A stretch of DNA of 64,000 nucleotides from JBOHTO01 sp050733695 (GTDB lineage Bacteria > Gemmatimonadota > Gemmatimonadetes > Gemmatimonadales > Gemmatimonadaceae). A program made the position numbers and the translations under genes. This document shows, piece by piece, positions 33,549 to 42,088 of the stretch; the first letter of the stretch is position 1; each line of letters begins with the position of its first letter. Under the pieces are notes generated by a model, which saw only the letters and a list, made by a program, of their open reading frames with translations, had not been told where the DNA came from and did not search any database. The DNA lies in the NCBI GenBank assembly GCA_050733695.1, contig JBOHTO010000056.1, positions 1 to 64,000 of the forward strand, read 5' to 3'.

Positions 33549-35869
33549 TGACACGACTTCGAATGCTGTTCGCTGCTGCCCTCGCGTGCGCGCCCGCTAC
33601 GTCGCCTGCACGACCCGCCCCCTCCGCACCCGTCGTGCCCGCCGCGCAGGTCGGCATCGGGGCCAACGAGATACCCGGTGACTCCGGCGGCCGGCTCACG
33701 ATCGATGCCGTCTTCAAGGACGGCGAATACCGTGGAGCTTCGCTGCCGAGCATCCATTGGATGAAGGATGGCCACTCGTACGTAGACACCCGACCCGATT
33801 CCGCGGGCGGCAGTGATATCGTGCGTGTCGACCTCATCACGGGCGAAGTGACCGTGATGGCCGATGCCGCCACTCTCATGGATGCGGCTCGTGATGGCGC
33901 GCGCATCGAGGTCGAGGACATCACGCTGTCGGACGACGAGACCAGGGCGCTGCTGTACCACAGCTCCGTTCGCGTTTGGCGGCAGAACACGCGGGGGCGC
34001 TATCACGTGATCGACTTCACGAGCGGAACGTTGACCCCGATCTCGACGCTCGTGTTTCAGCGGGAGAAGGCAGATTCGACGCAGCAGACGCTCGCGAGCG
34101 ATTCGGGATTGCAGATGTTCGCCAAGTTCTCACCGGATGGGCGCAGGGTGGCCTTCGTTCGCGGGAACAACCTGTGGGTCACCGATCTCGCGACGGGGGA
34201 CGAACGGCAGCTCACGACGGACGGCAGCGCCGATATCATAAATGGCACGTCGGACTGGGTGTACGAGGAGGAGCTCGATCTCCGCGACGCGTTCCGCTGG
34301 AGTCCTGACGGACGCAGGATCGCGTACTGGCGCTTCGATCAGTCACCCGTGCGCCTCTTCCCGATCGTGGACCAGTCGACGCTCTATCCGACGATAGCCA
34401 CGCTCAGGTACCCCAAGGCAGGCGAACAGAACTCGCGCGTGCGCGTTGGTGTGCTCGATCTGGCCGGTGGCGCGACCCGCTGGCTCGATGTCGGCTCCGA
34501 CACGGGCCAGTACATCCCGCGCATGGAGTGGGTCGGCAACGACAGCCTCGTTCTGGAGCGGATGCCCCGCCGCCAGAACCGCGTTGATCTGCTGATGGCG
34601 AGCGCGAACACCGGTGGTACGCGGCTCATTCTCACCGACCGCGATTCGGCCTACGTGCGCTTTCCCTACGGCGAGCCGCCGATCTGGCTCGACGGCGGTC
34701 GCCGGTTCCTCTGGGCGAGCGACCGGACAGGGTGGCATCAGATATTCCTGTACGAGCGCAGCGGTCAGCTCGTGCGCCAGCTCACGGCGGATGGAAGCGA
34801 TGTGCTGTCGATACTCGGCGTGGACGAGGAGCGCAGACAGGTGTACGTGCTCATGGCTGCGCCCTCGCCCACTCAGCGCCAGGTGTACCGTGTTCCACTC
34901 GCAGGCGGAGCGGCGGAGCGAGTGACTGCCACCTCCGGCTCGCATTCCGCGACGATCGGTCCGGGCGCACGGTTCCTCGTCGACTTTCACTCCAGCGCGA
35001 GCACGCCAACGCGTGTCACGCTGCACGAACTGCCGTCGATGCGCGAGCGCCGAGTACTCGCGGACAATGCAGAACTCGCGTCGAAGGTACAGGCGCTATC
35101 GATCAGGACGCCCGAGTTCTTCCGGATTCCGATGCCGGACGGCGTGGAGCTCGATGCTTACCGTATAGTGCCGGCCGATTTCGACAGTACGCAGCGGTAT
35201 CCGGTGCTCATGTACGTGTATGGCGGGCCCGCATCACCCACTGTCGTGGATAGCTGGGGCGGCAGTCGCTATCTGTACCATCAGTATCTCGCGCAGCAGG
35301 GTTACATCGTTGTGAGTGTCGACAACCGGGGCGCCGCCTGGCGCGGGCGCGATTTCCGGAAGATCACGCAGCTCAACCTCGGCGAGCACGAATCGAGGGA
35401 TCAGATCGATGCGGCGAGATGGCTCGGCATGCGCTCGTGGGTGGATCCTGCCAGGATCGGCATCTGGGGGTGGAGTTACGGTGGATACCTCAGCGCGCTC
35501 ACGGCGGGGAAGGGAGGCGACGTGTTCGATGCGGCCGTAGTGGTCGCGCCTGTAACGGACTGGCGTCTGTACGACACGATCTACACCGAGCGTTTCATGT
35601 GGCTTCCATCGCAGAACGCCGACGGGTATCGCACATCGGCGCCGCAGAACCACGTGGAGAATCTTTCCGCGCAGATGCTGATAGTGCACGGAACGGGTGA
35701 TGATAACGTGCATCCGCAGAACACCTTCCAGTACGTGGATGCGCTCGAAGCGGCGGGGAAGCCGTTCTACATGCTGCTCTATCCCAATCGGACGCATTCC
35801 ATATCCGGTGGGAACTCGCAGGCGCATCTGTATCACGCCATGAGCCGGTTCCTGATCGACAACCTGTGA
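33545..35869 (+). CDS. Secreted dipeptidyl-peptidase IV-type S9 peptidase
   Basis: A 774-residue protein with a signal peptide (MTRLRMLFAAALACAPATSP). The N-terminal part is a DPP-IV beta-propeller (about 90-500; DGTSDWVYEEELDLRDAF-type motif, here NGTSDWVYEEELDLRDAFRW, with the EE pair that reads the free N-terminus of the substrate). The catalytic domain has GWSYGGYLS (Ser), HGTGDDNVHPQN (Asp) and NRTHSI (His). It therefore removes N-terminal dipeptides, probably X-Pro, in the periplasm. It overlaps fadJ by 4 nt; coupling peptide and lipid catabolism in one transcript is unusual. Confidence 0.92.
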   Translation: MMTRLRMLFAAALACAPATSPARPAPSAPVVPAAQVGIGANEIPGDSGGRLTIDAVFKDGEYRGASLPSIHWMKDGHSYVDTRPDSAGGSDIVRVDLITGEVTVMADAATLMDAARDGARIEVEDITLSDDETRALLYHSSVRVWRQNTRGRYHVIDFTSGTLTPISTLVFQREKADSTQQTLASDSGLQMFAKFSPDGRRVAFVRGNNLWVTDLATGDERQLTTDGSADIINGTSDWVYEEELDLRDAFRWSPDGRRIAYWRFDQSPVRLFPIVDQSTLYPTIATLRYPKAGEQNSRVRVGVLDLAGGATRWLDVGSDTGQYIPRMEWVGNDSLVLERMPRRQNRVDLLMASANTGGTRLILTDRDSAYVRFPYGEPPIWLDGGRRFLWASDRTGWHQIFLYERSGQLVRQLTADGSDVLSILGVDEERRQVYVLMAAPSPTQRQVYRVPLAGGAAERVTATSGSHSATIGPGARFLVDFHSSASTPTRVTLHELPSMRERRVLADNAELASKVQALSIRTPEFFRIPMPDGVELDAYRIVPADFDSTQRYPVLMYVYGGPASPTVVDSWGGSRYLYHQYLAQQGYIVVSVDNRGAAWRGRDFRKITQLNLGEHESRDQIDAARWLGMRSWVDPARIGIWGWSYGGYLSALTAGKGGDVFDAAVVVAPVTDWRLYDTIYTERFMWLPSQNADGYRTSAPQNHVENLSAQMLIVHGTGDDNVHPQNTFQYVDALEAAGKPFYMLLYPNRTHSISGGNSQAHLYHAMSRFLIDNL

Positions 35870-36228
35870 TGTCCGCATCTCGCGGCGTGCACCGCCGCGC
35901 GATCGACCGCAGCGCCGGGCGCCGGCGCCGCGGTCGCTCCCACGGAGGCTCGAGCCGTCGTGACATCCTCATTCCCGCGCACACGCGCGGAGCGGTCGGG
36001 ATTCACCGAGACATCGAGCCACTCCGACGTCGCGGCCTTCCTGGATTCCATGCAGCGGCTCGGAGCACCCATGCGGGTTGGCATCGCCGGACATACATCG
36101 GCGGGGCGGGTGATTCCGTATGTGATTGCATCGCGCCCACTGGTCACCACGCCGCAGCAGGCGCGCAGGCTCGGGCGCGCCGTCGCCGTGAGGCTTCGCG
36201 GCATCGTCACCGATCCGGCGAGAAATGT

Positions 36229-36248
36229 ATTCCCGCTTTCGCGGGAAT
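36229..36248. repeat. Perfect REP palindrome
   Basis: ATTCCCGC-TTTC-GCGGGAAT. It forms the left edge of a longer decayed array. The 633-bp region from 35870 to 36502 has no gene I can support; 35870-36228 holds only unassigned Arg/Ala-rich frames. Confidence 0.75.
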
Positions 36249-36411
36249 GACTTTCGGGTTGGGGGGAATGACATTCTGGTGGCGTGAGTGACCCTTGGGG
36301 TGCCGGGAATGACATCTGTCGTGACCGGAGTGGCATGTAGGGTAACGGGAACGACATGCTGCCGGATGACGGGAAAGTCGTGTGGCGTAACGCATGACGG
36401 CGTGGGGTGGC
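36249..36411. repeat. Decayed tandem array, about eight units of 20-24 bp
   Basis: Read on the minus strand, units begin GTCATTCCCG-like: the strand repeatedly shows GTCATTCC, GTCACTC, GTCATTCCC and GTCGTTCCC at spacings near 21 bp. The plus strand shows GGGAATGAC, GGGGAATGACA, GAGTGACC, GGGAATGACA, GGAGTGGCA, GGGAACGACA and GGATGACGGG. These appear to be half-REP units expanded in tandem and then mutated. A -10-like TATATT (36465-36470) follows, probably for the proline dehydrogenase gene. Confidence 0.55.
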
Positions 36412-36502
36412 AGAGATCACCGGCGTCAGGAAGCACCCGAATAACGGGCTCGGGAGGCCATGCGTATATTTCCCGCTCCGAGCACAGCCGTTTCCGGAAC
36501 CC

Positions 36503-37438
36503 ATGCTCCGCGCCGCACTACTGTATCTCTCCAACCAGCAGCAGCTCTTCCGCTTCGTCAGCCGGAACCGGTTCGCGCGCGGGCTTGCGCGTCGCTTCGT
36601 TGCGGGCGAGACGCTGGATGAAGCGCTCGAGGCAGTCGCCCGTCTCAACGCGCGCGGGATCACCGCTTCCCTGGATCTCCTCGGCGAGAGCGTCACCAAC
36701 GAGGAGGAGGCGCGGTCGGCGGGCGCCGAGTATCTGGGTATCCTCGACCGCATAAACCAGCGAGGGCTGGACGCGAACGTCTCGGTGAAGCTGACCGCAA
36801 TGGGACTCGATGTGTCGGAAGACCTCTGCGTGTCTGTGATGCAGATGATTCTCGAGCGTGCCCGTTCATGCGACAGCTTCGTGCGCATCGATATGGAGGG
36901 GAGCGCGTACACCGAACGCACTCTGCGTCTGTTCGAGGATCGGTTGTATCCATCGCACAAGGAGCATGTCGGCATCGTCCTGCAGAGCTATCTCTACCGC
37001 ACCATGGCCGACGTCGAACAGGCAAATGCCCTGCGTGCGCGCGTGCGGATCTGCAAGGGCGCTTACCAGGAGCCCGCGGCAGTCGCGTATCCGGACAAGA
37101 AGGATGTGGATGCGAACTACCTGCGCTGCATGCAACGCCTGATGCTCGACGGCAACTACCCCGGAATCGCGACGCACGACGAGTCCATCATCGCCGGGGC
37201 GAAGCGATTTGCAGGCGAGCGCGGCATATCGACCGATCGCTACGAGTTCCAGATGCTGTACGGCGTCCGTCGCGACATCCAGGACGATCTGGTCCGCGAT
37301 GGATACCGTCTCCGCGTATACGTGCCGTTCGGAACGCAGTGGTATCCATACCTCATGCGCCGGCTGGCGGAACGGCCATCGAACATCGCGTTCCTCACCG
37401 GCAATGTGCTTCGGGAGGCGGTCCGCCGTCGCCATTGA
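36503..37438 (+). CDS. Proline dehydrogenase (monofunctional, PutB type)
   Basis: A 311-residue FAD enzyme oxidising proline to pyrroline-5-carboxylate with electrons to quinone. Family motifs: ASLDLLGESV, SVKLTAMGLD, RVRICKGAYQEP, YEFQMLYGVR and RVYVPFGTQWYPYLMRRL. It is the short single-domain form; no P5C dehydrogenase gene is in the window. The ATG at 36503 follows CCGGAAC, and the nearby TATATT predicts a 26-nt leader. Its stop shares one base with the next ATG (TGATG). Confidence 0.92.
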   Translation: MLRAALLYLSNQQQLFRFVSRNRFARGLARRFVAGETLDEALEAVARLNARGITASLDLLGESVTNEEEARSAGAEYLGILDRINQRGLDANVSVKLTAMGLDVSEDLCVSVMQMILERARSCDSFVRIDMEGSAYTERTLRLFEDRLYPSHKEHVGIVLQSYLYRTMADVEQANALRARVRICKGAYQEPAAVAYPDKKDVDANYLRCMQRLMLDGNYPGIATHDESIIAGAKRFAGERGISTDRYEFQMLYGVRRDIQDDLVRDGYRLRVYVPFGTQWYPYLMRRLAERPSNIAFLTGNVLREAVRRRH

Positions 37439-37836
37439 TGGGACGCCATCTTCCACCGGACCATTCCCGGGGTGATCCCGACACGCTCGGCGGATACATG
37501 GCCGTGCATGACCGGCCGGCTGCGTTCGAGGGCAGCGAGGGACGTTCCTACAGTGTCGATATCGCTACCGACGACACGGGTGATCCCGCGCGGCCGTTTG
37601 GTGCATACCTGCTGTTCATTCAGTGGAGCATCGGCGATCCCGTACCGAGCGGGCATCTGGAGACGGGGTTTCTCGCGTACGGTGAGACGGAAGAGTCGGC
37701 GCGCGGGGCGGTCGCGGCTCTCTCGCTGCAGGAGGTACGTTCGAGGCTGGACGCCTGCATCCGCGAGCGCGATGCGGGCCCGGCCCGTCGTCCGTGGTGG
37801 GAAGCGATGCGCGATGAGGGAGAAACCGGCGCTTGA
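37438..37836 (+). CDS. Conserved hypothetical protein between proline dehydrogenase and rsgA
   Basis: A 132-residue soluble protein. The central segment (GRSYSVDIATDDTGDPARPF, GAYLLFIQWS, GHLETGFLAYGETEESA, LSLQEVRSRLDACI) looks like an ordered alpha/beta domain. No family recognised. Start at 37438 by 1-nt overlap with the upstream stop; an internal ATG at 37498 would drop a Pro/His-rich leader. Its stop overlaps the TTG of rsgA, so it is translationally linked on both sides. Confidence 0.65.
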   Translation: MGRHLPPDHSRGDPDTLGGYMAVHDRPAAFEGSEGRSYSVDIATDDTGDPARPFGAYLLFIQWSIGDPVPSGHLETGFLAYGETEESARGAVAALSLQEVRSRLDACIRERDAGPARRPWWEAMRDEGETGA

Positions 37837-38780
37837 GCGTGTCGATTGGAACTTCTCCCCCGAGCCGCGAGCCAGGCGTAATCCTGGAAGGGACAGGCGG
37901 TGTATGGCAGGTGCGCACATCGGCGGGTGTCACACGCGATGTCTCGCTGCGCGGGCGGGTGAAGCATGCCGATGCAACGAAGCTGGCAGTCGGTGACGAC
38001 GTGATCATCGAGCGGGACGAGCGCGCGACGACGTGGGCGATCGTCGAGATACTCCCTCGCCGTTCATCTCTCTCTCGCCGGGCTCCGGGCAGGCGCCAGG
38101 CCGAACGCGTCGTCGCTGCGAACGTGGACCAGGTGCTGGTCGTCGTGGCGGCGGCCCGGCCCGATCCGCACCCGGGAATGATCGACCGCTTCCTCCTGAT
38201 CGCCGAAGCCAACGATCTTCCCGCGCGCATCATAGTCAACAAGGTCGAGCTCGTGGATGAGAGCGTGACTGCGCAGCTCCTCGCACCGTACCGGGCGGCC
38301 GGTTACGGAGCGCACATGACGAGCGTGCGCACGGGTGCGGGACTTCCCGCACTGGAAGGTGCGCTCGTCGGAAGAACGTCGGTACTGAGCGGGCCGTCCG
38401 GAGTGGGGAAGTCCTCGCTGATGAACGCACTCTATCCGGGGCTCGCGCTGCGCGTGGGTGAGATCAGCGACTCGGTGAACAAGGGGCGCCACACTACGGT
38501 GGGGGCGCTGCTGCACCCGCTGCCTGCCGGCGGCTTCGTGGTGGATACGCCCGGGCTGCGCGAGGTGGGGCTGTGGGGGATCGACCCGGGCGAAGTCGAC
38601 CGCTGCTTCCCGGAGTTCCGCCCGCGCCTGGGGCACTGTCGCTTCGCTGACTGCAGGCACACAGTGGAGCCGGGATGCGCGGTGCGGGCGGCCGTCGGGA
38701 GTGGTGGGATCACTGCTGGCAGATACGAGAGCTACGTCAAGCTTCGCGGCGAGCTGGAAGAATCATCGGGCGTCTGGTGA
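37833..38780 (+). CDS. rsgA: Ribosome biogenesis GTPase RsgA
   Basis: A 315-residue circularly permuted GTPase that acts in late 30S subunit maturation. An N-terminal OB-fold (about 10-75) is followed by permuted motifs: G4 NKVE, G1 GPSGVGKSSLMN, G2 around KGRHTTVGA and G3 DTPG. The C-terminal zinc site is in HCRFADCRHTVEPGCAV. The start is a TTG at 37833 overlapping the previous stop; a GTG six bases on (37839) is an alternative. The 3' end overlaps the convergent mechanosensitive channel gene by 49 bp. Confidence 0.93.
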   Translation: MSVSIGTSPPSREPGVILEGTGGVWQVRTSAGVTRDVSLRGRVKHADATKLAVGDDVIIERDERATTWAIVEILPRRSSLSRRAPGRRQAERVVAANVDQVLVVVAAARPDPHPGMIDRFLLIAEANDLPARIIVNKVELVDESVTAQLLAPYRAAGYGAHMTSVRTGAGLPALEGALVGRTSVLSGPSGVGKSSLMNALYPGLALRVGEISDSVNKGRHTTVGALLHPLPAGGFVVDTPGLREVGLWGIDPGEVDRCFPEFRPRLGHCRFADCRHTVEPGCAVRAAVGSGGITAGRYESYVKLRGELEESSGVW

Positions 38781-40003
38781 GCTCGGCCCTCGGGGTCCTG
38801 CTCGTCACCCGCGCGCTGCGCGTCCGGTATTCTCTGCAGGTTGACGTTGAGTTGCGGGTAGGTGATCTCGATGCCGTTGCGGCGGAATGCGAGCAGTACG
38901 TCTTCGAACATGCGCCAGCGCAGCGGGGCGAGCTCGCGGGGGTCCGTGATGAAGAAGACGAGCTCCATCGTCACGGCGCTGTCGCCCAGCTCGGTGATTA
39001 TCACCGTTGGTTCCGGCCGGCGACTGACGACGTCGAGATCGTCGGGTACGATTCCGAGCAGGACTTCGCGTGCTCTGGCGATGTCGGCGTCGTAGTCGAC
39101 GCCCACGGGCACGCGGATGCGCGAGAGATTGCGCAGCGAGTAGTTGAAGATGCTGGAGCCCGTGACCTCCTTGTTGGGGATGACGAGAATCCCGTCATCC
39201 CTGGTATCGATGCGCGTCGTCCGGAGCGTGATTCTCTTCACGCGACCTTCATGATCGGAGATACGCACCCAGTCGCCCACCCGGAGGGAGCGATCCCACA
39301 TGATCATGAAGCCCGCGATCAGGTTCGCGAGCGAATCCTGCGCTGCGAAGCCGACCGCGAGGCCGAGGATGCCGAGGCCGGCGATCACCGCACCCAGGTC
39401 GAGGCCAAGCGTGTCGATCGCCTCCACCGCGCCCACGACGAGGATCGCGTAGCGCATCACGATCAGGGTGAGTTCCACAGCCTCGGGCGCAACGCGCGAG
39501 CGGGACAGGACCTTCAACCCGAACACATGCAGCAGTGCGGCGATGGCGTAGAAGATCGTGAACGTCAGCAGCGCGGCGGCGAGCGTGATCGCGCCGGCTA
39601 TGGCCGCGGCGACCGTAACCGCCACGAGTACGCCGGCGACCCCGACGCTGCCCGGCGCAGGGGAATCCGGATCAGCCGATCGCCTGCGGACGAGATTGCG
39701 CAGCCAGAGTGTGAGCGCGATGATGATCGCGGCCGCAACGACGGCGGCGAGCAGTCGCGGCAGGATCAAGACAAAGCCCGCGTACACCTCGAGCGCCCAG
39801 GCATAGACGCGTTCCGGGATTGTCGCCAGCGGGTCCTCGAGAATGCGCTCGGCCGCGGTGCCGATCGGAAGGAGATCGCTCGTGTCCGATCCCAGCGAGT
39901 CGAGCGAGGGAGGATCGGGCAGCGTCGGGATCTGCAACGGTGCGAGCCCCGCGACTGCCGCGGCGCGAGAGCGTACGTCAGGGAGGCCGTGGAACGCGGG
40001 CAT
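38732..40003 (-). CDS. MscS-family mechanosensitive channel
   Basis: A 423-residue channel with three to four N-terminal helices and the MscS pore helix/beta-domain: GAVIAGLGILGLAVGFAAQD, then SLANLIAGFMIMWDRSLRVG and the beta-domain VGDWVRISDHEGRVKRITLR. It relieves hypo-osmotic stress. A 60-residue N-terminal extension rich in Pro/Leu/Asp precedes the first helix. The C-terminal tail is polar and encoded antisense to rsgA. It is divergent from the ClC gene with a 51-bp gap. Confidence 0.9.
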   Translation of the reverse strand: MPAFHGLPDVRSRAAAVAGLAPLQIPTLPDPPSLDSLGSDTSDLLPIGTAAERILEDPLATIPERVYAWALEVYAGFVLILPRLLAAVVAAAIIIALTLWLRNLVRRRSADPDSPAPGSVGVAGVLVAVTVAAAIAGAITLAAALLTFTIFYAIAALLHVFGLKVLSRSRVAPEAVELTLIVMRYAILVVGAVEAIDTLGLDLGAVIAGLGILGLAVGFAAQDSLANLIAGFMIMWDRSLRVGDWVRISDHEGRVKRITLRTTRIDTRDDGILVIPNKEVTGSSIFNYSLRNLSRIRVPVGVDYDADIARAREVLLGIVPDDLDVVSRRPEPTVIITELGDSAVTMELVFFITDPRELAPLRWRMFEDVLLAFRRNGIEITYPQLNVNLQRIPDAQRAGDEQDPEGRAHQTPDDSSSSPRSLT

Positions 40004-40054
40004 TCAAGGCATATCGCCGTCCGCGTGCGCGATGTCAAGACTCTCTGGTGATGC

Positions 40055-41884
40055 ATGAGTGAGGAGAGACGGCGGGAGGAACGCCGTGCCGCTTGGGACC
40101 TGAGTCGGGCGCGCGCAGCCCCGATGGCGCTCCTGGATAGCGTCGGCAATCGCTGGGATCGCCTCGTCGCCTTTCTCGCGCGGCGTGACTGGGACGAGGG
40201 AACGCTGCTCCTCATCTTCGCTGTCGCCATCGGTGTGGGGGCCGGGCTCGGTGTCGCCGCCTTCTACAAGCTCATCGATCTCGCATACTTCGTCTTCGTC
40301 ACCTCGCTCGGCGCCCGGCTTGGCGTCGGGGAACACGCCATCTATCGGCCGCTGCTCACCGCGGCAGGACTGTGGGCGGCGTGGGCGATCGTGCGCCGGG
40401 CACGGCTGCGCGACGGCCAGAACGTCGCCGACGTGCAGCTCGCCGTCGCCAAGCGCGGCGGCAAGGTGGAATCGCGACCAGTGGCGGTGCGCACACTCGC
40501 AGCGGCCGTGACGCTGGGCTCGGGCGGGTCGGCCGGCAGCGAAGGTCCGGTGGCCGTGCTCGGTTCCGCGATCGGGTCCGGTATCGGGCGTGTGCTGCGA
40601 TTTCACCCGCGGCGTGTGAAGATACTCGTTGGCTGCGGCGCGGCGGCCGGCATATCGGGCGCATTCAACGCACCCTTTGCCGGCGCATTCTTCGCGCTCG
40701 AGGAAGTGCTCGGCTCCTTCTCTGTTGGAGCGTTCAGCCCCGTAGTCGTCGCGAGCGTCGCCGGTGCGCTCACGGTTCGGCCACTGCTCGGCAGTCACCC
40801 CGCGTTCGCGATCCCGAGCTACGGCGAGAGCGAGGCGTGGACCATCGCGCTGCTGTATCCGATTCTGGGCGTCGCATGCGGGCTCTGCTCGATTGTCTTC
40901 ACGAGGGCCTACTTCGCGGCCGGCCCCTTCGCGCGACGACTACCCGGGCCGCGCGCAGCGCTGCCCATTGCGAGTGGGCTCATCGTTGGAACCATCGTGC
41001 TCTTCTCCGATGGACTGCTCGTTGGCAACGGTCACCTCGCGATTCCAGCACCCGTGTTCGGTGGAATCGCATGGTATCTGCTCATCGGCCTCGCGTTCGC
41101 AAAGATCGCCGTCACCGTGCTCACCCTGCAGGGGGGTGGCTCCGGCGGCGTGTTCACGCCGACGCTGTTCATCGGCGCGGCGCTCGGCGGCGGAGTTGGC
41201 GTACTGGCGAGGGAAGTACTCCCCACCGCCGGCGTCCACCCGGAGACGTGGGGGCTCGTGGGCATGGCGGGCCTCGTCGCCGGCGCCACCCGCGCCCCGA
41301 TCACGGCGATCTTCATCGTCTTCGAGCTGACGAACGACTACACCATCGTGCTGCCGCTCATGATCGTCACCGTGATCGCGTACGTGATCGCGAAACGATA
41401 CTCGGCGCACGGCCTGTATGACGGTTGGCTCGCGGCGCGCGGTGAGCATCTCGCGCACGGCGCGGACCGCGCGATCATGGACCGCATTCAGGCGCGTGAA
41501 GCGCTCGACAGGGAGGCTGTCACAGTCTCTCCCGGAGCGACGCTCGCCGATATCGTGGCCGCGACCGCGAACACGCGTCACACGACCATCGTGGTTGTGG
41601 AGGATGATGGCTCGCTCGTCGGGGTGATCACGTATCACGAGTTGCGTCAGGCGATGCTCGACCGCGGCGACCTCGCTCCTCTTCTGCTAGCCGCCGATCT
41701 CGCAGCGCCTACCGAGATCGTCACCCCGCGCGATTCGCTGCGCTCGGCGCTGCGCGAGATGAACGCGCGCGCGATCGACGCACTCCCGGTCGTCGAGAGC
41801 GCCAGCTCACCGCGCTTCGTCGGCATCCTCAGCCGGGCCGATGTCCTCGCCGCCTACGAACGGGAACTGATGCACCAGGTGTGA
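40055..41884 (+). CDS. ClC-family H+/Cl- exchanger with C-terminal CBS pair
   Basis: A 609-residue protein. Residues 50-440 form the ClC membrane domain: GSGGSAGSEGP has the gating glutamate, FAGAFFALEEV the second glutamate of exchangers (E. coli Glu203), and QGGGSGGVFTPTLFIGAALG is the third selectivity segment. Having both glutamates suggests a proton-coupled antiporter rather than a passive channel. Residues about 475-605 are two CBS domains (TTIVVVEDDGSLVGVITYHE, ALPVVESASSPRFVGILSRA), likely a nucleotide-sensing regulator. The ATG at 40055 is the first in frame. Confidence 0.92.
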   Translation: MSEERRREERRAAWDLSRARAAPMALLDSVGNRWDRLVAFLARRDWDEGTLLLIFAVAIGVGAGLGVAAFYKLIDLAYFVFVTSLGARLGVGEHAIYRPLLTAAGLWAAWAIVRRARLRDGQNVADVQLAVAKRGGKVESRPVAVRTLAAAVTLGSGGSAGSEGPVAVLGSAIGSGIGRVLRFHPRRVKILVGCGAAAGISGAFNAPFAGAFFALEEVLGSFSVGAFSPVVVASVAGALTVRPLLGSHPAFAIPSYGESEAWTIALLYPILGVACGLCSIVFTRAYFAAGPFARRLPGPRAALPIASGLIVGTIVLFSDGLLVGNGHLAIPAPVFGGIAWYLLIGLAFAKIAVTVLTLQGGGSGGVFTPTLFIGAALGGGVGVLAREVLPTAGVHPETWGLVGMAGLVAGATRAPITAIFIVFELTNDYTIVLPLMIVTVIAYVIAKRYSAHGLYDGWLAARGEHLAHGADRAIMDRIQAREALDREAVTVSPGATLADIVAATANTRHTTIVVVEDDGSLVGVITYHELRQAMLDRGDLAPLLLAADLAAPTEIVTPRDSLRSALREMNARAIDALPVVESASSPRFVGILSRADVLAAYERELMHQV

Positions 41885-41928
41885 TTGGCCCCCTGAACGT
41901 CATCCCCGCAACACAACTCACCGTTGTC

Positions 41929-42042
41929 ATTCCCGCAAGAGCGGGGATTCATCTGCGAGCGAATCACGGCCGGGACAGGAATGGATCCCGGCTTTCGCCC
42001 GGCATGACGGTGCGCGGGTTGTCATTCCCCCGGAAGCGGGAT
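41929..42042. repeat. Cluster of three REP-like palindromes
   Basis: ATTCCCGC-AAGA-GCGGGGAT (41929-41948), a second type GGATCCCGGCTTTCGCCCGG with one mismatch near 41983-42002, and ATTCCCCCGGAAGCGGGAT (42024-42042). They fill the 204-bp gap between the ClC and EamA genes, which are convergent; no terminator with a T-run was seen. Confidence 0.65.
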
Positions 42043-42088
42043 CCGTTTGCGAGGGGCTCCAACCAACCTCGTCGCGATCCACTCAGCC

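Noticed and set aside
36207..36395. Minus-strand small protein with VIPAKAG repeats
   Set aside because: A known artefact of translating REP palindromes; the frame is entirely repeat DNA.
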